A DNA stretch of 64,000 nucleotides, from positions 248,001 through 312,000 of the forward strand of contig CAOLHI010001255.1 in the NCBI GenBank assembly GCA_948474755.1, read 5' to 3'. The notes beneath the pieces were generated by a model. The model was not told where the DNA came from. It saw nothing but the letters and a program-made list of their open reading frames with translations, and ran no database searches. Source of the stretch: Ctenosaura bakeri. Lineage: Eukaryota; Chordata; Lepidosauria; Squamata; Iguanidae. Of the stretch, positions 60,501 through 64,000 are shown piece after piece (position 1 is the first letter of the stretch; each line of letters begins with the position of its first letter). Position numbers and translations under genes: made by a program.

Positions 60501-62711
60501 GAAGTCTTGTCTGCTGACAATCATATTTGTGCCTAAAAATGGATTATTTTAAGTACTTTTTGACAAATTGGGATTCCACGCTTCTTCTTCAGTGGTCCTA
60601 ATTACAGCTCTGCTTCATGAGAGATACCACATGTAATAATAATCCTGCTCTGTCTACTGAGAGTCTTCTGTCACATGCTGCAAGAAGGAACTGCAGCAGA
60701 GTCTGGACAGTTACTTCTTTAGATTACAATTCTCAGAATGCCCCCAGCCAGCATGGCCACTGGTTGTGCTAAGAAATTCTAGAAGTTATAGTCCAATGCT
60801 TAGATGCAACTGTTTGTTTCAGTTAGAATACTGACTCAATAGGAAATAACATGCATGTTCCATGAGTTCATAAGTGCTTACTTTAGCTGGGATTAAGTAG
60901 ATTGGATTTACCACCCCCTCTAGAAAAAAAGTAACTGCCTGATCTTGGGCTTCTGGTTTCTAGACAATCACATGACTTTCAGGAATGAAGAACAACTTAT
61001 GCCTGCTAACTACCTCCATCTCCCTGGAGATATGAAATTTTTTGCCAAGGCAAAAAAGAACCTACCACTGATGTCCAACTACCTCTTCATAACACAACTG
61101 TTGGGCATTCCTCTTGCTGCAGTGAGGAGACATAGAAAAGATGAGGGAGGCAGACAACTATGCACTGAAGATAACAGAGCAGGCATTTGCTTTCATTTCC
61201 TGTTGTGGTTTGATTAGTTGTCTCCATGCAAATGTAAGACACTCACACCATCCCAATCCTCTTAAAGCAATCTTCAAATGCATGGATGCATTCATAATAA
61301 ATATTAAAATCCTCTGAAACTGACAAGGCAAAAATGATCTTGTAATGATTTCAACATGCCAAATGTACTTTAAGACTGATAACAGTCTCCCTGAATCAAA
61401 GTCAGGTTTGACAATGACAGACAAGCATTTCCTCTCCTTATTTGATTCTTCATTTAACATGTTTGCACAAGGCAAAGAAAAATATGTATTAGTTTATGGA
61501 ATAACTGGGTAAGATACATGATGCAAGTCCATTATGATGTGATCAGCACAGACCAACATAACAGAGACAGCCTGAGGTGCACAGAATCACAAATGGTACA
61601 AACAAGCCTGGCCAAAGGTGTGGTTCTGGCTAATCTTTTTTTGGAGGGAAGAGAATCCCTTTACAGTGGCCAAAGATGAGACATGTAGCTCTTGTTAACT
61701 AAACAACTTGGCCTTCTTTAGATTGTGCAGGACTCTGCTCCCATTCTGTTTGGAAGGAAACATCACTAGCTTGTAGTGGTAGAAAATCCCAGTGGAAGAC
61801 ACTCCAGACAAATACTGAGTTTTTTTCTCATAGAATGAAGAGATGTTTGTTGACAGCCTTAATAAATATCTTCTATATGGATCATATTCCTCCTTTCAGC
61901 TCCTACATAGGGCAACAACAAATTGAGTCTTTTCTAGATAAGCTATAAGCTATCTTGTACCAATCAGACTATCTATCTAGCTGAGTACTGTCTGTTCTGA
62001 CTTGCAGAAGCTGCCCTGTCTCTTAGGCAAAAGTCTGTCATACAGTGGTGACTGGTGGCTTCTACGGCAGTTGGGCTATGAATACACTTTGGATTTTAGT
62101 CTGCACTTTAAGTCTGCACAAGTTTCTGACCTCTATCCCGCAAACAGGTTCAGCACCTTAAACAGCTCCTTTAAACTTTCAATTAGACCTCACAACAGAT
62201 TCACCACCCAATTGACACAGAAGCCACAAGCCACCACTGGTTACATATCACTTCCTAGCAGATCATTTTAAACTAGAGATGCTAAGGACTGTTCCTGGAA
62301 TGTTAAGTGTGCAAATTGCAAGTCTTGTCTCTAAGTTACATGGCTCTTCTCTACCACATGTTGATTAAAATCTTACCTTAGCTTTCCTTTTGCTGGCATC
62401 CATAATCCATTTCCAGTCTGATCCATTGTAGCTGTATCCAAGCTTGAACTTCCTCATGAAGACTTTGTTCTCTCTGTGTTTGCCTCCCTGGACAATTATG
62501 CCCCGCACTATTTTCTCTTCACCGAGGTCTATCTGGAGCCATTCTTTTGAATATGTGTGTGTGGCAGGTGGGGGTAGTGCCCACCCGACTCGACTAGTTA
62601 TAAGACGGACATTTTCTGGGATCCAGTTTCTCTCAAATTCATTTGATGCAGTAATCTGAGAGTCTGTGATCAGACCAGACACCATACCCAGCATGCCAGA
62701 GCAAGGATAAT
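24229..62711 (-). CDS. NRP1: Neuropilin-1, 3' half of gene (nine exons, partial CDS)
   Basis: Type I membrane co-receptor for class 3 semaphorins and VEGF-A, acting with plexins and VEGFR2 in axon guidance and vessel growth. The CDS is complement(join(24229..24521, 25945..25998, 27626..27719, 29282..29553, 32890..33027, 43991..44050, 48369..48473, 50368..50512, 62377..62711)): 1496 nt, 497 complete codons plus stop. Every boundary is AG/GT and every phase matches the next exon. Domain order is b2 discoidin, linker with Ser-Gly, MAM, stalk, transmembrane helix, 44-residue tail ending SEA. Length from b2 to the C terminus is within a few residues of the human protein as I recall it. NRP1 rather than NRP2 is indicated by the tail ([17 protein letters not shown]) and the [12 protein letters not shown] segment. 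The 5' exons (CUB a1/a2, b1) lie outside the window, so the VEGF/C-end-rule pocket of b1 cannot be inspected. No frameshift or in-frame stop is visible. Confidence 0.97.
24681..25022 (+). mobile_element. GC-rich MITE, family C copy 3
   Basis: Left end GGCCCTTTCCGCACCCTACC preceded by TTA. Shares GCACTTCCTGACC, CTCAGGTAAGTGTGGGC and TCAATGATTGGCAGCATAA with the other copies. The right terminus is missing or too diverged. Confidence 0.8.
25189..25410. mobile_element. Tc1/mariner (Tigger-like) fragment
   Basis: Starts TTACAGTGGGCCCTCCAAAT, similar to the ends of 11628-12111; the right end is degraded. Confidence 0.55.
25945..25998 (-). CDS. NRP1: NRP1 short stalk exon (human exon 16 equivalent, likely cassette)
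   Basis: 54 nt, phase 1 in and out. Acceptor TTGCTAG; donor ACAG|GTAAAA. It encodes [18 protein letters not shown], an acidic spacer in the place of human KPADLDKKNPEIKIDET. The peptide is poorly conserved, but the exon position, phase and length agree. A human isoform lacking exon 16 is known. Frame-neutral length here would permit the same skip. Confidence 0.88.
25999..27625 (-). other. NRP1: NRP1 intron 15
   Basis: 1627 bp. Holds an ACA-tail SINE and a fragment of the second SINE family. Confidence 0.85.
26805..27032 (+). mobile_element. tRNA-derived SINE, ACA-tail family
   Basis: Full-length layout: GTGGTGGTCTAGGTGTTGGG, CAGGGTTCAGATCCCTGCTC, AAATCTTGCCAAGAAAACCC, tail GACTTGAAGGCCCATGACAA. 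Confidence 0.88.
27626..27719 (-). CDS. NRP1: NRP1 exon: end of MAM domain
   Basis: 94 nt, phase 0 in and phase 1 out. Acceptor TTTTTACCAG; donor GAA|GTAAGT. It encodes [19 protein letters not shown] and then [11 protein letters not shown], the closing MAM segment with its final cysteine. Matches human [30 protein letters not shown] position by position. Confidence 0.94.
27720..29281 (-). other. NRP1: NRP1 intron 14
   Basis: 1562 bp. Contains a second-family SINE remnant at 29115-29235 and otherwise mostly unique AT-rich sequence. Confidence 0.85.
29115..29235 (+). mobile_element. Second tRNA-derived SINE family, decayed copy
   Basis: GGCCATAGTTCAATTTTAGA, TTCAGAAGGTCCCAAATTCA ATCCCTG is the diverged tRNA-like head. 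It lies within 50 bases of an NRP1 splice donor (29281). Confidence 0.55.
29282..29553 (-). CDS. NRP1: NRP1 exon: central MAM domain
   Basis: 272 nt, phase 1 in and phase 0 out. Acceptor CACAGCAG; donor CAG|GTAAGT, a perfect consensus. It encodes [20 protein letters not shown], a conserved MAM cysteine in [10 protein letters not shown], and the strand [10 protein letters not shown]. The second half ([20 protein letters not shown]) is more diverged from mammals, with an extra cysteine in GNCW where I recall His-Trp in human. If real, this gives an odd number of cysteines, worth checking against other reptiles. Confidence 0.95.
30222..30248. repeat. (ATCA)n microsatellite
   Basis: About six perfect AATC/ATCA units in NRP1 intron 13. 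Confidence 0.9.
31444..31624. mobile_element. Palindromic MITE, family A copy 3, with TCA duplication
   Basis: Arms are near-perfect inverted repeats around GCTAGC. TCA at 31441-31443 is repeated at 31625-31627. Confidence 0.88.
32100..32820. promoter_or_regulatory. Candidate intronic conserved non-coding element
   Basis: About 700 repeat-free bases next to the first MAM exon. Contains TGAGTCA (AP-1-like), GCATGATTTTTTCCCATTA, AAGTTATACGCGCTTCAAGA and TGGCCATAATTCAAC. Proposed only from the absence of repeats and the motif density. Confidence 0.3.
32890..33027 (-). CDS. NRP1: NRP1 exon: start of MAM (c) domain
   Basis: 138 nt, phase 1 in and out. The acceptor is TATTAAAG, preceded by a poor, AT-rich tract with the pyrimidines further upstream; the donor is ACAG|GTAAAG. 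It encodes the MAM start: an aromatic YGFNC, a second cysteine in [10 protein letters not shown], then [15 protein letters not shown]. The two cysteines are the usual first MAM pair. The exon is flanked by the 11-kb intron 12 and the 3.3-kb intron 13. The MAM domain supports receptor dimerisation and positioning at the membrane. Confidence 0.94.
36335..37172 (+). mobile_element. CR1 LINE, 3' 840 bp
   Basis: Starts at [17 protein letters not shown] codons, passes through the [17 protein letters not shown] reverse-transcriptase end and ends GGTCTCTTCCAGCTCTATGA TTCTATG. Several stops. A 15-base internal duplication (CATCTAAACATTAG twice, 36946-36973) is a local accident. Confidence 0.9.
39767..40010 (+). 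mobile_element. tRNA-derived SINE, ACA/ACC tail
   Basis: CATGGTGTAGTGATTTGAAT GCTGGACTAGGATTCC, CAGAGTTCAGATCCATGCTC, CTCTCAGCCTCAGAGGAAGG, tail AACTTGAAGGCACAAAACAC CACCACC. Confidence 0.9.
40931..41064. mobile_element. Palindromic MITE, family A, rearranged copy
   Basis: Right arm intact (GGATTCCATAGGATGTTGGA to CAGAAATGGCC). The left arm is reduced and carries two partial CAACATCC units. Confidence 0.7.
41613..41796. mobile_element. Foldback element with GGTGGCTTC-type ends
   Basis: Left AGTGGCGGCTTGTGGCTTCC, right GAAATCACCACTACTG. Contains an exact 17-base inverted repeat (41674-41690 and 41709-41725) with an 18-base loop. Confidence 0.6.
42404..42605 (+). mobile_element. 5S rRNA-derived SINE
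   Basis: GATTCCATCTGATCTTGAAA GCTAAATAGTG, GGATGGGAGATCACCAATGA ATACTAGGTGCTGTAGGCTA follow the 5S rRNA sequence through its internal promoter to its 3' end. The body then continues into GGGGTTGCCATAAGTCAATAG, the tail shared with the tRNA SINEs. Resembles the 5S SINEs reported in squamates and other vertebrates. Confidence 0.85.
43276..43300. repeat. (TTCT)n microsatellite
   Basis: About six TTCT units in intron 12. Confidence 0.88.
43991..44050 (-). CDS. NRP1: NRP1 small linker exon (human exon 12 equivalent)
   Basis: 60 nt, phase 1 in and out, so skipping keeps the frame. Acceptor CTTTTCAG; donor CCAG|GTATGC. It encodes [20 protein letters not shown], the flexible Thr-rich stretch between b2 and MAM, and aligns with human GTTVLATEKPTVIDSTIQS. 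The human soluble isoform s12NRP1 comes from read-through at this donor; here the open frame continues 44 codons and has a hydrophobic stretch. Confidence 0.93.
44480..44681. mobile_element. Palindromic MITE, family A copy 4
   Basis: GGACCTTTCTGCACTACACT ... GTGCAGAAAAGCCC, with the full middle section (GGCCAAAGAGTTCTTTGGC). Confidence 0.85.
45038..45239. mobile_element. Palindromic MITE, family A copy 5, with TTA duplication
   Basis: GGCCATTTCCACACTAGACT ... GTGTGGAAATGGCC. TTA at 45035-45037 is repeated at 45240-45242. Confidence 0.9.
46163..46390 (-). mobile_element. tRNA-derived SINE, ACA-tail family
   Basis: Tail TGTTGTTGTGTG at 46163, then CATTTCTGACTTATGGCAAC, CTGAAGCTGAGAGAGTGTGA, CCAGTGGGTTTCCATGACTG and a decayed head. 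Confidence 0.88.
46729..46760. repeat. (CT)n followed by (TA)n
   Basis: About nine CT units and then a short alternating TA tract in intron 11. Confidence 0.88.
47570..48050. promoter_or_regulatory. Candidate intronic conserved non-coding element rich in TAAT/ATTA cores
   Basis: Repeat-free. Dense homeodomain-like cores: GCTAATCTATAA, TGTAATTAAC, TTAATCAATTAAAA, GGCTAATCAG. Regulatory role is inference. Confidence 0.3.
48068..48180 (-). mobile_element. SINE tail fragment
   Basis: TTGTTGTTGTTGTTAATTGCC ATCAAG marks the A-rich (here reversed) end of a SINE related to the ACA-tail group. Confidence 0.45.
48369..48473 (-). CDS. NRP1: NRP1 exon: b2-c linker with glycosaminoglycan site
   Basis: 105 nt, phase 1 in and out. 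Acceptor TTTCAG; donor ACAG|GTGCAG. It encodes a Pro/Thr/Ser-rich spacer ([12 protein letters not shown]) and then the acidic segment [19 protein letters not shown]. The Ser-Gly in that acidic context corresponds to human Ser612, the known chondroitin/heparan sulphate attachment site, so the proteoglycan form is probably conserved. The spacer before it is clearly diverged from the mammalian sequence. Reading through the donor stays open for 60 more codons (see findings). Confidence 0.95.
48474..50367 (-). other. NRP1: NRP1 intron 10
   Basis: 1894 bp. Contains a decayed subgroup B MITE (49158-49392) and an old TCAAAGTGGCTTATAATT repeat (49490-49620). Confidence 0.85.
49158..49392. mobile_element. 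Palindromic MITE, family A subgroup B, decayed
   Basis: GTTGCCATGGCATCATCCTG and the inverted CCATGGGATATTGCCATGGC match 955-1172. Confidence 0.6.
50368..50512 (-). CDS. NRP1: NRP1 exon: b2 discoidin domain, C-terminal part
   Basis: 145 nt, phase 0 in and phase 1 out. Acceptor CTGCAG, then Val-Phe-Glu-Gly-Asn; donor GAAG|GTAATT. It encodes [12 protein letters not shown], the Arg-rich [14 protein letters not shown] strand and the closing cysteine of b2 (LLGCEIE). The first residue is Val, where I recall human Ser. Intron 9 upstream is 11.9 kb and intron 10 downstream is 1.9 kb. Confidence 0.96.
53038..53239. mobile_element. Palindromic MITE, family A copy 6, with TGT duplication
   Basis: GGCCATTTGTGCATTACACT ... 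GTACGGAAATGGCC. TGT at 53035-53037 is repeated at 53240-53242. Confidence 0.88.
53545..54549. mobile_element. Large foldback element with repeated TTTTCTGCACAGAAAA-like palindromes
   Basis: The ends 53545-53595 and 54500-54549 are about 50-base inverted repeats (left AATTCATATGTGGTTGTTTT; the right reversed reads AATTCACATGTGATTGTTTT). At least eight degenerate TTTCTGNGCAGAAA words lie near both ends. An ACA-tail SINE is inserted at 54243-54403. No transposase frame. Confidence 0.65.
54243..54403 (+). mobile_element. tRNA-derived SINE nested in the foldback element
   Basis: GTGTAGTGGTTTGAATATTGG, CCAGGATTTGATTCCCTGTT, TGACTTGAAGGCAAACAACA. Part of the middle is deleted. Confidence 0.85.
54560..55460. 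promoter_or_regulatory. Candidate intronic conserved non-coding element, 900 bp
   Basis: The longest repeat-free AT-rich stretch of the intron. Contains an exact 10-base inverted repeat with a 3-base loop (55107-55129) and a 7-base one (AACCAAC/GTTGGTT, 55424-55443), plus TAATTATCG, GATTTAATTATGAC and TAATTGTGTAG words. Confidence 0.35.
56155..56235 (+). mobile_element. tRNA-derived SINE head only
   Basis: GAGCCAGTGTAGTGTAGTAG to CTTGGCCATGG; the tail is missing. Confidence 0.8.
56270..56468. mobile_element. Palindromic MITE, family A copy 7
   Basis: GGCCATTTCCACACTAGACT and its near-exact reverse complement at the right; flanked by AGA/AAA. Confidence 0.88.
56516..56705 (+). mobile_element. 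tRNA-derived SINE, ACA-tail family
   Basis: GGCTGGTGTAGTGGTTTGAG, CAGAGTTCAATTCCCTAGTC, CACTGGGTGACCTTGG, GACTTGAAGGTACACAACAA. Confidence 0.9.
57690..57795. mobile_element. GGTGGCTTC-type element, partial
   Basis: GGAGCTATCAAAATGCC and the end ATGGAAGCCACCAGCTGC match the copies at 41613 and 20430. Confidence 0.45.
58415..58630 (+). mobile_element. tRNA-derived SINE with ACC/AAC tail
   Basis: CCAGTGTGGTGTAGAAGTTTG, GGTTCAATTCCCC, CACTGGGTGGCCTTGGG, then a tail of eight ACC and several AAC units. Confidence 0.9.
59850..60020 (+). mobile_element. Old SINE (CACAGGATCCTTGTGAGGA body)
   Basis: GGCAGTGCTGGATTATAATTG, GGGTTCAAATTCCTG (box B), GGGCCAGTCACCCTC, TGAGGAGAAAATGAAATGGG. Related to 3080-3290. 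Confidence 0.6.
60713..60800. mobile_element. Short CAACTCC-type palindromic element
   Basis: GATTACAATTCTCAGAATG, CCAGCATGGCCACTGG, CTAGAAGTTATAGTCCAA. Confidence 0.5.
62043..62243. mobile_element. Palindromic element with CAGTGGTG ends (hAT-like)
   Basis: Left CAGTGGTGACTGGTGGCTTC, right GAAGCCACAAGCCACCACTG. About 200 bp; the interior carries GGTTCAGCACCTTAAACAGC, also seen at 41709. CAG/CTG ends suggest hAT; no clear 8-bp duplication. Confidence 0.65.
62377..62711 (-). CDS. NRP1: NRP1 exon: b2 discoidin domain, first part
   Basis: 335 nt, entered in phase 1 and left in phase 0 (first human-like residues [15 protein letters not shown]). The acceptor TTCTTTAG follows a long pyrimidine tract and the donor is AAG|GTAAGA. 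It carries the first b2 cysteine (YPCSG), which pairs with the one in the next exon in known structures, the discoidin core [15 protein letters not shown], and a predicted N-glycosylation sequon Asn-Gly-Ser just before DWKWIM. By analogy with human it is exon 9 of 17. The b2 domain contributes to heparin and VEGF binding and packs against b1. The intron upstream starts with pyrimidines and then a tetranucleotide repeat. Confidence 0.96.
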
Positions 62712-62753
62712 CTAAAGAAGAAAGGAGAGGAGAGAGAGGAAGAAGAAGAATTA

Positions 62754-62814
<61 letters not shown>

Positions 62815-64000
62815 GGCGTTGCCCAGGATTTTATTTTCTCATAGGTAATACTTGTTAGAAAGATTTCAGATCCTGTGTCTTTAATTCCCCAAACTATTTT
62901 GTCCAGTACCTGTAACTTTTCACCATATTCCCCAATCCAATCTGTATTCAGAGTTGTTAAAATAGAGAGGTTGCTTTCCTGAGGGAATATGCTGCCCTCC
63001 TCCTTGCTGCTAGGCCTCATCTCCATAGCAACTGGCCAGGCCCAAGAGCTCTCTGGCTGAGAATTCTAAAAGCCCCTGAATCCCTGAATTCCACAGAATC
63101 TTCTTAGGCAGCCAATCATATGAGGACTTTGCCTGACACAGCCAATCATATGAGGTTTTCACCTGACACAGACAAACAAACTTTGCCTTTTATATATTAG
63201 ATAGATATACAGGATATTTTAAGCAGCCAAAGCACTCCAAGTAAGGTTTTTTTAAGGAATTCTTTCAATAAGCATACACAATAGACCAGTGGGCTGGATT
63301 AGATTTAGTCTTCTTATAAGACTACATTCTATGCAGGGTCAGAATGCTATGAGGTTGGAGTATTTATTAGATACTGCTATGCTGGAAGTAAAGGAAGAGC
63401 TACCTGGCAACTTTGTGGGGGATAGCAGCCACCTCTTGCCCTACCTCAAGTAGCTGGTCCTCCTGAGCAAAACCTAAATACTTCCATTTCCTATGTTTAA
63501 TCCTCTCAAAATAGCAACGAGAAATTCTATGATGTCACTCCCTGCCCCCATTTAGAGAGGGACTACAGAGGAAAACTGAGATATTGGGTACTAGTGGGGA
63601 GTTTGGAAGGGAGTTATGTAAGTGTAGGTGTCTCTCTGTTTATTTTCCAACATTTGGGGGAGTTTTCTGAATGGTTTTCAGGTGCAAATTTCTGAAAACC
63701 ACACCAAATTTTCAATATTTTTGAAGGGTTGGGGGCTTTCATGGATTGTTAGGAAGTTGTAAAGGTTAGTTCATCCCTTGGCTAGGATATGAGGAGGCAT
63801 GTTTGGAGTTCTTCCAAGACTGGAGCTTTTTATTTCACTGCAGAGGGAGTGATCTGACACTTCCTATTATCACAAAACCTATAGATCTGCAGTCTATATA
63901 CAGCTTGGGGCTCATTTGGACTGCAAAAAGCCTCAGGATTGAGCAGCCTACCCTGTGTTTGAGTAGCATGCCTTAACATATTTCGTCTTGCTCTTGCCCC
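62712..64000 (-). other. NRP1: NRP1 intron 8 (part)
   Basis: Upstream of the b2 exon. Contains the pyrimidine tract of the acceptor, the ATCT array, a fragment of a family A MITE middle (63041-63100) and a 31-base direct duplication with core GCCAATCATATGAGG (63108-63172). No further NRP1 exon recognised up to 64000. Confidence 0.7.
62755..62814. repeat. (ATCT)15 tetranucleotide microsatellite near an NRP1 exon
   Basis: Fifteen perfect ATCT units (GATA on the gene strand). The array ends 44 bases upstream of the 5' end of the b2 exon; only a purine-rich stretch (pyrimidine-rich on the gene strand) and the splice acceptor separate them. Confidence 0.95.

Larger units (their letters stand above)
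50513..62376 (-). other. NRP1: NRP1 intron 9
   Basis: 11,864 bp. Contents from low to high coordinate: unique sequence to 53037, family A MITE, a 1-kb foldback with an inserted SINE, a repeat-poor block (54560-55460), an 816-bp foldback with three insertions, GGTGGCTTC-type fragment (57690-57795), ACA-tail SINE, old SINE (59850-60020), CAACTCC-type repeat (60713-60800) and a palindromic element (62043-62243). Confidence 0.85.

Noticed and set aside
1..64000. CRISPR arrays, bacterial operons, insertion sequences, endogenous viral genes
   Set aside because: No spaced direct repeats, no ribosome-binding-site-led gene runs, and no viral-type long open frames were seen.

Overview
This is vertebrate nuclear DNA, most likely from a squamate reptile. 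The only protein-coding gene I can support is the 3' half of neuropilin-1 (NRP1), on the minus strand. Nine exons with consensus splice sites and matching phases run from 62711 down to the stop codon at 24229. They encode the b2 discoidin (F5/8 type C) domain, the linker with the glycosaminoglycan-attachment Ser-Gly, the MAM (c) domain, the juxtamembrane stalk, the transmembrane helix with its GxxxGxxxG motif, and the cytoplasmic tail ending in the PDZ ligand Ser-Glu-Ala. The signal peptide, CUB domains a1/a2 and the ligand-binding b1 domain must lie beyond 64000. The reptile assignment rests on interspersed repeats (tRNA-derived SINEs with ACA-rich tails, a 5S rRNA-derived SINE, CR1 3' ends, many palindromic DNA-transposon relics) and on an NRP1 protein close to, but distinct from, the mammalian one as I remember it.

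Layout: 1 to about 19.7 kb is intergenic DNA downstream of NRP1, with no supported gene and many repeats. About 19.7-24.2 kb is probable NRP1 3' UTR; the part next to the stop is convincing and the distal end is uncertain. 24.2-29.6 kb holds the last four exons (human exon 14-17 equivalents), 32.9-33.0 kb the first MAM exon, 44.0 kb the 60-nt linker exon, 48.4 kb the glycosaminoglycan-site exon, and 50.4 and 62.4-62.7 kb the b2 exons. Introns are 1.4-11.9 kb and carry most of the repeats.

Points of interest: read-through of the two introns where human soluble NRP1 forms arise would give different tails here, one with a strongly hydrophobic stretch. A 54-nt frame-neutral exon sits where the human skippable exon 16 lies. 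Two palindromic element families share terminal sequences and 3-bp TNA-type target duplications, suggesting one PIF/Harbinger-like source. Two large foldback elements contain nested insertions. Several repeat-poor AT-rich blocks look like candidate conserved non-coding elements. I found no bacterial, viral or CRISPR content.
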